In this document: positions 11,466-22,074 of the stretch, in pieces
Layout: each line of letters begins with the position of its first letter
How positions within the stretch are numbered: the first letter of the stretch is position 1
Origin: Uranotaenia lowii
Lineage: Eukaryota > Arthropoda > Insecta > Diptera > Culicidae
Reading direction: 5' to 3'
Assembly: GCF_029784155.1 (NCBI RefSeq)
Contig: NC_073693.1
Span: forward strand, 332,324,592-332,388,591
Length of the DNA: 64,000 nucleotides
Translations under genes and position numbers: made by a program
Notes under the pieces: model-generated
The model's database searches: none
What the model was told of the DNA's origin: nothing
Seen by the model: the letters and a program-made list of their open reading frames with translations, nothing else

Positions 11466-11820
11466 GAACAAATAGAAAATAGTGCGCAGAATAAGGGCCG
11501 CTTGCATTTTTTCCAAATGTTGTAAATAATACACATTTTTGCTCCGGAATTGAGCTCTCATTATTTTTGCCGTTAAATTTGTTATTTAACCCAACTGTAC
11601 ACGAAATTTTGAGGAAATTCATTGAAAGGTAAATTTTTTATAACTTAAAACATTTGAAAAATCCTTAACTGCGCAGAATTAGGGCCGTTCACGGTAAAAT
11701 GGTAAAATGAAGTTTAATAGTTATTTTTCAATTCCTGAAAAATTGATGGCAATCGAATGAAAACTCGAATTTTGCGAATCAATTTTTGTGTGGCAATTTC
11801 ATCATCGTGGACACCCTTTA

Positions 11821-11955
11821 TTCTAGCATAATAGAGGAAGCGAATTCCTACGAATCGATTTTCAGCGAACCAACTACGGCCAACAATAACCTCGGCGTGC
11901 AATGTTTAAAGTGTTCAACAGTTTCTACAACTAGTTTGAATTCCGTATTTTAAGT
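11821..11955 (+). pseudogene. CR1/Jockey-like reverse transcriptase, right half
   Basis: Immediately after the right TA of the mariner-like element the plus strand reads HYSSIIEEANSY and later CLKCSTVSTTSLNSV. This resembles the continuation of a CR1/Jockey reverse transcriptase after FQQH (typical pattern HY..II..AN..., then CLK.LYCSTVRS). It therefore joins in phase to the fragment that ends at 5211. Too short and decayed to be functional. Confidence 0.65.
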
Positions 11956-12546
11956 AATGTTTTTAAAACAAGAATTATAAAAAGAAGCCAGCTAAGTCGT
12001 CTTGCAACTTTTTAATAAAGTGAAAAGCAACATGATTACAGAAAGTTTTGTCCGCGAACGAATTCCGATGTTCTTGCTGTGGAAAGGCTTGACATTTTCC
12101 GAAACAATATTGGTCAAATCCAAAAGAGGATAGAAAGCGTCGTTATAACTAGGCTTTTTAGCATAAAATTAACTCACCAAAAAAGTTTAAAGTACATTCT
12201 GTTGACAAATCTAACGTGATTGCTCATAAAGTGTTCGAAGTCACATAAGCAAAGCTAGGTATGTTTGTGGTTTCTATAAATACTTTGGAATTGATAGCAA
12301 ACTTGAGGTTCGAACAACAACCTGGCAAGGTAAAAGTTGTCTTCTTGGGTTGATGCGGAATTCGTGTTTTTTGGTAATTTTTATGTTAAATTAAAATAAA
12401 CATGAGCAATTACAAGAAGAATTATAACATGTTGCTTTTATTCTCCTGGACTCAGACATAGCTCTGCCTGTAGAAGTACGATTAGTGATTAGTGAATCCA
12501 AATGTAAAACTGGGCACCAAAATGGTCTATTTTGGTGGTCAAACTA
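11956..12546. other. Noncoding stretch, nothing recognised
   Basis: About 590 bp of AT-rich sequence between the reverse transcriptase remnant and a MITE. Neither strand shows an open frame with family motifs. Confidence 0.5.
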
Positions 12547-12690
12547 ACGGCGTGTTCGTAAATTGATTTTTTCTATCGATGCTGGCGTTCGTAAATTAAA
12601 CAAACTGTATGCAAAAGCATTGGAAGGTGATTTGACATCTACCAAAAAAATCGATGCATCACCCAACAAATCAATTTACGAACACGCCGT
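12547..12690. mobile_element. Small MITE, 144 bp, perfect 23-bp inverted ends
   Basis: The left end, beginning ACGGCGTGTTCGTAAATTGA, is the exact inverse of the right end over 23 bases (12547-12569 and 12668-12690). A partial extra copy of the GTTCGTAAATT word occurs at 12586. The interior is noncoding. No convincing target duplication is visible at the edges. Confidence 0.8.
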
Positions 12691-14667
12691 AAAATGTATG
12701 AATGAACATTATTATATTTCCTGTCATAGGAATAAATACAAAGTCGTTAAATCGAATATAAAACTCCAACTTATTAGTGTTAAGTTGGATAAAGTTTTAA
12801 ATGGTATTATTGAACTAATTGACGTGTTCACTTGCAATGATCCCGCATACGCTCTGTTCCCATCTCCGAAATGATTTTGGTTATTACCTGCAAAACATGC
12901 TGTAAAAATAGAATGACATAGGTAGGTACTTATATTTAGAAATAACTAACCTCGATCACTGTCCATTGCGCCGTTCTCGAAATTAGGTCAGCTACTTATC
13001 GGGAGATTCGAGTGATGTTTTTACGATATCGACGCCTTCAAACGCAGAGATAAAACTGAATATTGCAATGCACTTCTGATTATGCTTATCTTTCTCCAGG
13101 GGAAAGGTTTCTTATCACTTTGAAGAAGGATAAATTTCAATATCCTCCGATTTTAAGGTTCCCAATGTAAATTGCACAAACCAATTTTCTCAAATTAATA
13201 CCGTATTTGTTTATGCCGAGTGTTGCACTAGTGTTGCACTGGTGCACCACTAGGTGCTGTCAAACTGTTTGTTTATTCGGACGGTGTTGCACTGGTTTTG
13301 ACCTGTCGGAGTTCTGCTTACGGACGGTGGCCCACCGATAATTTTGCCAGTGTTGCGAGAGAGCGTGTGAGTGAGTGAGATAGCAATACACTGGCGACGA
13401 TTTGTGTTTGTTTTTATCGGGTACGGTGGAACACTCCACGAGTGGAGAAAACAAATACAGTATAAGAGAAAACAGAAACACAGCAAACAAAAAAAAACCT
13501 CCAACAAAGCCCACTTGCGTATTTTGTTTCTCAATTTTCGTTCGCTACGCAGATTTCGAACATGGCGTCGATATACACGTACGGGGTTTTCTGTCCGCGT
13601 TCCGTGCCGTCGCGATGATGGTATTTTGCAGGCCTCCCGTATGTAGCAGAAAGCACCTTTTCGCTTCTTCAACTCATTGACTCTACCAAGAAGAGATCTG
13701 GGTCGATGAACTGCTTCCGATTGAGCAATAAACCTGCTTCAGATATTTGCAATTTTCGACAGCAAAACAAACCGGAAACCCGAAACATCCACTTCCCAGT
13801 GACACAGAACAACATCCGGCGGACGAAAACGGATCCAAAACGATTCACACGACACGGCAGCAGCCAACAATTTCGAAAACAAATTCCCGAACACAAAAAT
13901 TTATGATTTTTTCCCCCTTGTACACCACATCAACACACAACCAACCAACATGGAGCGGCCACGGCCAGACAGTTCCCGAGCAATGTTCTGTTATTTTTTC
14001 GCTTTTTTGCTCTTTTTTCAGATGCCTTTCGCGATGGCGACGCGATCGCACGAAAGCGGAACTGTCAAAATCAAGCTGTCATTCCGGGAACTCCGACAAG
14101 TAGAGCTGGAAGATATTTTTAGGAATGCTGTCACTTTAAACATTGTGAAACAATTCGACGCAGGATTGTTTCACCAATCAAGTTTCGTAATTTAGGAATT
14201 ATGATAATAATCTGTTCGTTTTCAAAAAACAATCTGTGAAAAAATAACTTTGTTTCATAAAGTGTATGGTTAATCGTCTCGCTACGCAGACAATCTCCGT
14301 CAAAATTAAGCAAACGTTTGATGAAAAAAACCAAAACTTGTTCGCCCCCCTCAAAATATTGTTACAATTATATTTTAATCAACCGAAATGTTAAGAAGTG
14401 AAAAAAACAAAATGATCACAAAACTTTTTGAATTTAAAAAACATTGGGTTATTTTTAAGCTTTGAATTTTAAATCTTTGAAAAAATTTGCTTTCATGCTT
14501 TCATTTTATGTTTATATCAGTGTATCAGAAAGAAAGGGCTAACCTCAACCTTTACTGGGTTTTTAAAAACTTCGAAGGACCGATTTTGTTTGTGCAGGAA
14601 TTTTTAACGGCACTTTTTAGTTATTATTTTAAAACGATTGTGTAGGAAAATTTTTAAATCTCACAAA
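12691..14667. other. Noncoding stretch upstream of the SSNA1-like gene
   Basis: About 2 kb with no supported coding region. Around 13210-13400 the words GTTGCACTAGTGTTGCACTG and GTGAGTGAGTGAG give local short repeats. 13550-14110 is GC-richer and could be promoter or 5' untranslated sequence of the gene starting at 14668. Candidate acceptor-like sites (TTTTTAG near 14618, GTGTAG near 14645) precede the start codon, but no upstream exon can be proven. Confidence 0.4.
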
Positions 14668-15027
14668 ATGTTTGAAGCTGCAGCTCGTCTCCAGGCCCAC
14701 AACCAGGAAATGGTTAAGTGCCTCAGCACCTTGAGGGAACAGCGCCAAAAGTTAGCCGATAAAGTCGCTAGCCAGGAGCAGTCTCGTGCCCTTTTGGAAG
14801 GAGAGATTGCTGCTTTGCGGCAGCAACTGGCCGTCCTGGACGAGCAGTTGGAAAAGAATCGTAAAAAATTGACGGATCAGGAACTAAAACTGATGGATGC
14901 TGAATCCGGCTATAATAAAGTTGTCGATACGATGCAGATCCTGTTGATGTCGGTTCGGAAAGATGAAAAGGAACTTTTGAAAGCGGAGGACGAAGATGGC
15001 AAAAAAGGAGTAAAAAAAGTCGGATAG
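14668..15027 (+). CDS. SSNA1/DIP13-like microtubule-associated coiled-coil protein
   Basis: A single-exon frame of 119 codons starting at the ATG in CACAAAATG and ending in TAG. The product is almost entirely a predicted coiled coil (residues about 5-100) rich in Q, E, K and L, with a basic GKKGVKKVG tail. The HNQEMVKCLSTLREQRQKL start, the central LLEGEIAALRQQL heptads and ESGYNKVVDTMQILL near the end align in order with animal SSNA1 (NA14) and algal DIP13. Human SSNA1 also has 119 residues. The family forms fibrils and acts at basal bodies, centrioles and axonemes, where it stabilises or branches microtubules and interacts with spastin. The open frame extends 10 codons further upstream but without an ATG. 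An inverted-repeat terminus begins only 75 bp after the stop. The orthology call rests on coiled-coil similarity plus matching length, so other small coiled-coil proteins cannot be fully excluded. Confidence 0.78.
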   Translation: MFEAAARLQAHNQEMVKCLSTLREQRQKLADKVASQEQSRALLEGEIAALRQQLAVLDEQLEKNRKKLTDQELKLMDAESGYNKVVDTMQILLMSVRKDEKELLKAEDEDGKKGVKKVG

Positions 15028-16180
15028 TTATGTGAGATTAATATTTGTTTGTCTAAATATATTTATGACCTAATATAAGATAAGATGAAACACTTACAAC
15101 TACACACAAAACTTTCGAGGCCGGAAATTAGCAAAATTTTGCTCAAATTTGACCAGCTAAGTACTTAGCAATCAATTTAGCAAATTTTTTTAACTAAAAT
15201 TTTAGCAAAATACAAAAAAGTGTCCTGACTAGAAGTTTACTAATTGTATAGCAAAATAAAAATTGTTTGCTAAAATGTTAGCAACTTTTTTTTTAAATAT
15301 AATTACTAGAAAATGAGTAAAATTTAAAATTTCATTATTTTTTATGAACGGGATTTCTTTCTCGGATATAATAAATAAGAATTAATGTGCTTTTATCTTC
15401 TATTCTTTTTTATTTTTGCTTGCATTTCCCTGCGGGTCTTATCTCTTCGGACTTTTCTTTTCACGATCAATTGAAAATGTTGACACCGGTATTAGTTTGG
15501 CGGCATGGTGGTCAGTTAGTTCCTGAGAAGAAAAAGAAAGTTAGTCTAATGTTATAAACATACATAGAAATAGCTATTACCATAAGTTTCATCTCGGGAA
15601 GTTTTCCAGTTTCTTCCATCATCGCGTACTTGAGGCATGCAGTGTCACCACGATGTTTCAGACATCTCCGTCAACAAAATCTGAAAAACAAATAATTATT
15701 ATAACTTTCTATGCTGTCGCATATACATTGAAATTATAATAGCTAGACGGCCAGATTCTATTTTGATTTCCTGATAGCTGTTACATATGATTATTTTGTT
15801 GATTATTATTGATACGATAAGAGCATATTCGCAAACAGTTTATTATTAACCCATTCCCCCATAAAAGATTATTAAGCGTGAATAAAAACTGCAAAAGAAA
15901 AAACAAAACACTGGAGCAAAACACGGTACAGAAATCCGCAACTGCAAGAAAATATTCATCCAGATATCTGTCAGGCATAGTAGAAACTCGGGCTTGACAT
16001 CTGTCAACATTCGTACGGCCAAGAATTGGCTAGAAAGGCCTAGAAAGAAGCCCCATTTGACAGTTGGCAACATTGCGCTTCCGGAAGAGGGCACAGAAAG
16101 TGCTGAAAAAAGTAAGAGTGCGCCATTGGTGAAAAAAAAACTGCCCCCGGAAAATCATTTTTTCTCGGCCGAAGCCACAG

Positions 16181-16720
16181 GTAAGCAGCATTATAATCAC
16201 CTCTGACGCAAACCCTTCGCTTACGGAAAACGTTATTCCAGTGGCATCTCGCCGTCAGCTACCCAAAGAACCGAGCGATCCAAGAATCCGGTAAGGCCGA
16301 AGACGACTTGAAGCGGATCACGGCTCAAAGCAAGGAAAAGGTGAGAATAACCTAACTGGTATCAACTCAACCAATCCCTCATGGAAAATGTTTTGTTTTA
16401 GTCGCCAAGCCACCAACTGAGCGCCACATAATCCGGTCGTTTTCAACCCGGAAAGCGCAAGGGAACGAATCTGTCCACACGTGACGAAGAGTCGACAGGT
16501 AAGCCGTAGCAAATTGCCACCGACACGACCGACTTTTAACAAAAATATCACTTTAGTTCTGACCACCAGCCAGTTCGCCAATAAGCCCAGTGCAGAACCG
16601 CAAAGCGGCCAGAAAACAGGCAAACGAAGAAGTGACACAAAAAGGGGTCAGGTGTACTGTAAGTACTGACATTCGAATTGGAAAATGAATTTATGCCTGA
16701 CCAGATTTGTGTTCCCACAG
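16181..16720 (+). other. Regular run of exon/intron-like units, non-coding
   Basis: Good donor and acceptor consensus pairs define putative introns at 16181-16241, 16341-16401, 16499-16556 and 16659-16720 (58-62 bp each). They separate putative exons of 99, 97 and 102 bp. The first exon (16242-16340) is open for 33 codons but the next has stops in every frame, so no protein can be built. It may be a spliced noncoding RNA or a decayed gene. I do not recognise it. Confidence 0.35.
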
Positions 16721-16789
16721 GACCCTTTTTTTTTCGTTTATATTCGCTGTTTGCGTAGCCCGGCAGTCATCGAGTGGATCCGAATATTA

Positions 16790-17340
16790 ATCCGGATACC
16801 ACTTCCGGATCAGAATACACGTGGTCCGAGGCGAACCTCGGCAGAAGGCCCTTGCAGTGATCCATTCCGTGAGGCCGATCACACCGGAACATTTTAATTC
16901 GCTGACATCCAGGGCCGCCTACGGGGATTGCGCATTTGCATTTTCGGTTTACCTCGCTCAGCAGTTGGCGATCGGTTCCGAAATTCAATCCGGACACCAC
17001 TTCCGGTTTTGAAGACACGAGACGGGAAGTTGACGTCGGCAGAAGACCCCTACGGCAATCCATTCCGTGAGGCCATTTGAGCAGGAACAGTTTGTTCCGG
17101 GAACATCCGGAAAATCCAGCCAGCGAGGAGCGAATTCCTACATTACGCGGTTTGCGTCTACGTGCCGCCCAGTGGCATTGCACTTTTATTATCGCCCGAA
17201 GCAGGAGCGTTTTGACGGGCATTTCTTTTATCGAATCGCCGCTAGCCTGTTGCTGGAGTTGCGGTCACCTTTTGCATGCGATTCCCATTCACGCAGAACC
17301 ACATACGGGAACCTTCTTCGGTTTGAAAACCTGGTGCCAG
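16790..17340. repeat. Imperfect direct repeats, GC-rich
   Basis: A phrase around AATCCGGATACCACTTCCGG at about 16790 recurs at about 16987, followed each time by an ACACG...TCGGCAGAAG and a CATTCCGTGAGGCC segment (16864 and 17061). A weaker third copy lies near 17290-17330. The spacing is roughly 195 bp, then about 300 bp. The whole 16.8-17.9 kb stretch is GC-richer than its surroundings, and no protein family is recognised in any frame. Confidence 0.5.
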
Positions 17341-19101
17341 AGACACTGCCGTCTGCGAGTCTTTCCGGTGGTCGAACTTGCAAGACACGGAGAAGGGAGG
17401 TCATTCCGATTGTGACCGCAAGTGCAATCACTCAGAAGCGGGATTTTGAATCCACCCGTGGATTTGTCCGAGCAGTGGGAGGTGAGCTTCTGTTTTCCAC
17501 CGCCGTTCGAAGATTGGTCAGCAGATGACAAGCGTGAGGAGGTGTTTCCGGAAATTCTGTGGCGCGAGTCAAGCGTCAGCCGGAAGATACCGCGATCCGC
17601 GGTGTGAGTGCAGCCTGTGGAAGAAAAGTGTACTGGTTTGCCTCGGCGGACGGTCGAATAGCAAATCGCAGCGCCAGCGTGGTGCTGATCAGCGGAATAT
17701 CCGGTCCGCGCCCCTAAGGTTGGACATTGGGTCGGACAAGGAAGGACAGGGATCCCCTGGGTCCGCAGGAATCAATTTCGTCGTCGTCGAGCGCCACAGC
17801 CAAAGCAATCTGAGCATGCATCGGGTCGGAAGCGAACGTCGCTCGAGGAATCCCGAACATGGGCACAACAGCATGCAGCAATAACTGATGTAAGTCGCTT
17901 TTATCATTATCTTTATGGGAAGGGAGAAAATGGGTGACTTTGAAAGTTCGCAACCCTGAATAAAGTTGCACAATATAATGTCTGTTTGCCAAATTTAGTA
18001 TTTCATTTATTTGTGGCACCGACCACGGAAAGCCACTTCAACATAGCAATAATTTTTCTTATTTGGGGTTGTTGTAGTAAGTAAATTTGGTGATAAAATA
18101 ATGTAACCACATCGAAATATTATTTTGCATTTAAATGCAATTGCGGAGTTGGAACATCGCAAGGGAGAGAGGGGGATGATATTTGTTCCAGCCCAATCAA
18201 TACGAAGTAGATACTATTCGTTACACATTTACATTCACGTTCAAATACTATAGGTACTCATCCATTTTACATTCAAATAAATATTTACTATAAGAACTCA
18301 AAATCTTTAAAAACTGATTACTTTCATAATTTGAAAATTCAATTGGACTGTTGAAGACTTGTCTAAATAAAAAACACTTACCCAGTAAAAAATCCTCACT
18401 GAAACACCCAGGACGTAATAAGATAATTTTTAGCTCACAAATAATCACCGTCCTCATTCTTTTCGAATCCGGATTCAAGCTCTCCTAACTAGGATCGTTT
18501 TATATCCTTTCTGAAAAAACAAGGGGTAAAATTTTAATATTCTTTCAAACTCAAAAATAACATCAAACTCCCTAGCACTTTTTCATACAATGCCATATAC
18601 CCCCCAGGGGGTTGTCCCTCACCAAAACAGCCTTCCGAAATCGGTGTGTTGAAACCGGGAATGCAAGAACTGCCATCTCGGAATTAAACCACTTGAAAAT
18701 GCAGCGCAAGTGGAAACGGCTCACAGACGACCCAAATGATGAACAGTAACTCCCGGGTCGTGATCCCGTCAGAGCCAAGAAAGCTGACAGACGCGGCAAC
18801 AACCGTCGTTGAAAACTATTCCCATATGTTTCCAGAACTTTCTTTTTTCGATAATAATTATTTTAATAACCGTCGGAAAACGGAACTCTTGGAACCGGGA
18901 ACTAATTTGATCCGAAATGTTTTGAAATCGCGACCGAACGAACGAATTTAATCGGAATAATTTTAACAAAACAAAACTCGATTGCGCAAAACTTCTTCTT
19001 TTTCTTTGTTTTGGTTAGCTGCTCGCTGATCTGACATTTGCTGAAATAAAGCAAAATACGACCGCGGTTGGAGTCCATGCTACCGTAAATACTAAATTCA
19101 G
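17341..19101. other. Noncoding interior of the 15.1-19.24 kb unit
   Basis: GC-rich to about 17880 with short overlapping open frames on both strands, then AT-rich. Nothing here matches a recognisable protein family or structured RNA. Confidence 0.4.
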
Positions 19102-19243
19102 CAGTAAATGGGTTGTTTTTACTCAATTTGAGCGAATTTAAAGATAAAATTAGAAAGTGCTAACTCATTAGTAAAAAAAAACTTTTGCTAACGGAAAGTA
19201 ACAGCTAATTTTTGCTAAGTGGAGCCTCGAAAATTTTGTGTGT

Positions 19244-19790
19244 AGGCATATCTTAAGACTAGATTTTGTTTTTCTAAATGAATAATCAGTATAATATGCG
19301 ATGTACTCGTTTCGATTTCCTTCTGCTGATAAGACATATGTCACAAATAAAATGACCCTAAAACCTATGATAGCGCAGTACCTGAAAAACTAACTGTTCA
19401 ATCTACTTGTTTGGTTATCACATCAGTCTAAGAAAAGTCTGAAAACTGACTTTCAAAGTTGAGAGCTGCTGTTTTGCTGAAATGCTATAAGGATTCACAG
19501 TTTCCCGCAAAAATGTCTTTTCTGTAATTGCAATGATCACCGATGGAAATTCATCGCACACACTATCTATCCTACTTTTAAGAGTTGGGTTATCAAAAAA
19601 TGTTAGGACTTCTAAAAACTGTTCACTTGTAGTGGCTACTTTGCGAAATTTCTACTACTGTTTATCGGTCTTTGGACTACACGGATATTAGATGGGTGGT
19701 TACATATTTTTTGAAAATATGAAATTCTCTCCCTGAGGGAGAACTACATTTTGAAATGTATCGCATGGATTGGGTGACTCAATTCCTTGA
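19244..19790. other. Intergenic stretch downstream of brainiac
   Basis: About 550 bp of AT-rich DNA, which should contain the 3' untranslated region of the minus-strand brainiac gene. No other feature is visible. Confidence 0.45.
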
Positions 19791-21067
19791 TTACGCGTAG
19801 CCAGCAGCGCGGACTTCGTTCCAAATTTTGACTAGCTCTTCAGGATCGTCGTAGCCGTGGGTTGCCAGCACATACTTGTAGCTTTGCGGCCCCAGGAAGG
19901 GTGCCTTGTGGAAGTAAAATTCCTCGGAGTGGAGAGGTTCGATGCCGGCTTTCAGGGCCACGATGCCCAGATAGATGTCGTCAAAGCTGTGAGAGAGATA
20001 TTTATTAAAAGAATTACTTTTGAATACAGATCGCCAATCGAAACTCACCGGAAATGTTTAGTGTACATGCTAACGTAGTACATTTCGAAAAGGGCTTCGT
20101 GTGACAGCAGGAATGCACCGGCCGTCACGTACGTTGGCCACATGTGCCACGGATATTCTTTTAGCGAAACGTACCATTTACTGCACCTGTGACGATGCGG
20201 CGCTGATCGAAACACAAACCCAGAAAATAGTTTGACGTCACTCGGTAATTCCATGTCCATGTTCAAGATTTGACGCTTTTTTCTTTCGAGCTTTTTAGAC
20301 GGCACCAGTGGCCTGGTTCCATTCGATTCTAGACTATTACTATCGCTGCTATTATTATTGGTGGTTGTTTGGCTGAGACGGCGAGCCAGTTTCCGAAGCG
20401 CCTCGTCCGTTTCCTCTAGATATTCCGGATAGTTAACCGGATTACGAACGTATTTGAGCAAATTCTTTGACGACACATAAAAATCGTCATCAGCGAACAT
20501 ATAAAACTTGGCACGGGGACATTGGGTTACGGCCCACCGGAAACCCATCATCGTTTTTATGGTATTGTTAAAATACGCGTCCACAAAATCGCCCTGCACG
20601 ATGTCTCTATAGTTGGCGTACTCCAAATCGATCAACGATTGCAGTCTCCGATCGGGAACAGCCGGTCTCCCTAACATAAACACCGTACGAATTTTCACAT
20701 CCGAAAATCGTTTCTCCCAACCCCAACTCTTGCGAATGGCTACTCTACGATCGAAATTTTTCATCGCAGATTTGACGATCAAAACCAACCTTGGAGCTAT
20801 CAGTCGATCATCCTCTTTGCATTTATGGCTACAATCTGTGATATACGAGTAGTTATATGAATTTATCGGATCCACTGATGGGCGCTGTCCATGCCGCAAC
20901 TGGTAGACCTGTGATAAAATGTCCCCTTCCATCGGATAGTGGAAGGTCTGGTCGAAATCCTCCTCGAAGACATGTGTGAACGCTCCCAAGTAATCCAACA
21001 AAAGAACCGCTAGTATCACCGAAATGAAGTATTTCAACTTGAATTTGATACAAATCCGTGGCAACAT
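19791..21067 (-). CDS. brn: Brainiac-like beta-1,3-glycosyltransferase (two exons)
   Basis: Minus strand, exons 21067-20049 and 19986-19791 with a 62-bp GT-AG intron (19987-20048); together 404 codons. The product is a type II Golgi membrane protein: a short basic tail, a membrane anchor at about residues 12-30, then a GT31 catalytic domain. Visible family blocks are VAIRKSWGWEKRFSDVKIR (residues 109-127), DAYFNNTIKTMMGFRW (163-178), the metal-binding DDD at 193-195 in YMFADDDFYVSSKN, the WYVSLKEYPWHMWPTYVTAGAF block and FDDIYLGIVALKAG at the exon junction. The best match is Drosophila Brainiac, which adds beta-1,3-GlcNAc to mannosyl-glucosylceramide in arthroseries glycolipid synthesis and is needed for Notch/EGFR-dependent epithelial patterning. 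Compared with Brainiac (325 residues) there is an extra hydrophilic insert at about 209-275, rich in N, S, T and K, between the DDD motif and SGFVF. A TTTCGATTTCAG acceptor-like site about 50 bp upstream of the ATG suggests a separate 5' untranslated exon. Confidence 0.92.
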
Positions 21068-22074
21068 TTTCGCCGTCTGTACTTTACTAGAAACTTTCTT
21101 CGTACTGAAATCGAAACAGATAAGTGAAAATGTTTTATTTATCCTTAATTTAAAACTAACTAATCTTCTTCATACATACAATAGAGTTGATCCTTACGAT
21201 TGTTTTTTTTCTTACATAATTTTCCTAATTAAATTAACCGAATCAATAGTATTTTTCCCGTATGTTTCAATACCTACAAGTTTGGGTACCCGTTTCAGAT
21301 TCACTTCACTTCCCAACCCATAGCCGGAACAAAAATCACTAAAACGTTATTTTCTCCGCCTCGGCGAACCCGTTATCATCTTTTGCCGAAAAAGGTGCGT
21401 TTCTTTCAGCTTGCATGGTCAGAGAAAAAGACCTGCGAATTAATTATATGTTGCTGCTTCGGACGATTAAAAAAAAAGTTCGCGATCGAGCGATATGCGG
21501 GTGGAAAGTCAAAATCCCCCGCATGACAGTTATGCTGCTTTGTTTACGTTTTCGGGGTGCGTATTTCGCCAACTTTGTCGGAGTTAACAATATTACACGC
21601 AGAAAAATTCACCGATGAAATGTTTAAGGCTGTCTAATATGCTGTAAGATTTTTTAACATTTCATTTGTTAGAAGACGACATTCTATTTTCTACAGCTGT
21701 GGTCTATTTGTGGGTTCATTAATACAAAAATGAACCAACGAAATAAGATCCAATACAGTGAAGAAACTGGCAACCCCACTCGTATTCCAATAACTGTCAA
21801 ACGGTTTAAAGGTGCGTCAAATTGGGACCAATCTTCATATTGGTTTTCTGAATTCTGAATCTGGGTTCAGAATATTAATTTTAAATCTGATCTCTGAATC
21901 TTATAACTGATTCCGAATTTGAATTTTAAATCTAAATTTTGGATCTGAACTCTGAATTCAAAGTTTTGCTTCTGAATTCAGAATTTTTCAATCTGAACCT
22001 AAATTCTGAAGCTGAAAACTGATTTTAAATTCAGTATCCAAATTATATGATTCTGAATTGCGAGTTTGAAATGT
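21068..22074. other. Brainiac 5' flank and AT-rich intergenic DNA
   Basis: The first 60 bp are probably brainiac 5' leader on the minus strand. A GC-richer patch at 21330-21560 with CpG-containing words is a plausible promoter area, though no core promoter motif can be singled out. 21830-22070 consists of short imperfect repeats of the TCTGAATTC / TTCTGAAT kind. Confidence 0.35.

Larger units (their letters stand above)
9593..11694. mobile_element. 2.1 kb TIR element with internal TGCGCAGAAT repeats
   Basis: The left end CCGTGACCGGCCCTAATTCT is mirrored at the right end (complement CCGTGAACGGCCCTAATTCT), giving inverted repeats of about 26 bp with one mismatch. TA flanks both ends (9591-9592 and 11695-11696). 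The word TGCGCAGAAT or close variants recurs inside (about 9608, 10152, 10200, 10946, 10965, 11480, 11669), as expected for transposase-binding sites. No transposase is recognisable, so it appears non-autonomous. It lies just after the mariner transposase stop codon and contains three smaller inverted-repeat units. Confidence 0.75.
5212..11818 (+). mobile_element. Mariner-like element swollen by nested insertions
   Basis: The left end AAGAGTGTCCACGATGAAAT at 5212 is matched by an inverted copy ending at 11818 (complement AAGGGTGTCCACGATGATGA). Both ends are flanked by TA, the Tc1/mariner target duplication. The host site is the CR1/Jockey-like reverse transcriptase, whose reading resumes across the TA. 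Transposase pieces in order occupy 5360-5423, 7301-7913 and 9272-9576. The span of 6.6 kb is far longer than a normal 1.3 kb mariner because three insertions sit inside it (5424-7279, 7914-9271, 9593-11694). The order of events is readable from the nesting. Confidence 0.8.
15102..19243. mobile_element. Candidate 4.1 kb element with inverted termini
   Basis: The left end CACACAAAACTTTCGAGGCC is mirrored at 19224-19243 (complement CACACAAAATTTTCGAGGCT), and TA flanks both ends. The subterminal DNA on both sides is rich in TAGCAAA / TTTGCTAA words (15125-15300 and 19155-19220), which supports a matched pair of ends. No transposase is recognisable inside; the interior holds a run of regularly spaced splice-like signals and GC-rich direct repeats. 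Either this is one large non-autonomous element, or two copies of a smaller MITE happen to bracket the region. Confidence 0.5.

Noticed and set aside
12563..12874. 103-codon plus-strand frame
   Set aside because: Its first 40 codons lie inside a MITE with perfect inverted ends, and the rest has no family match.
13250..14195. Several overlapping 60-140 codon frames on both strands
   Set aside because: Mutually overlapping, unconserved, and located in GC-richer upstream DNA of the SSNA1-like gene.
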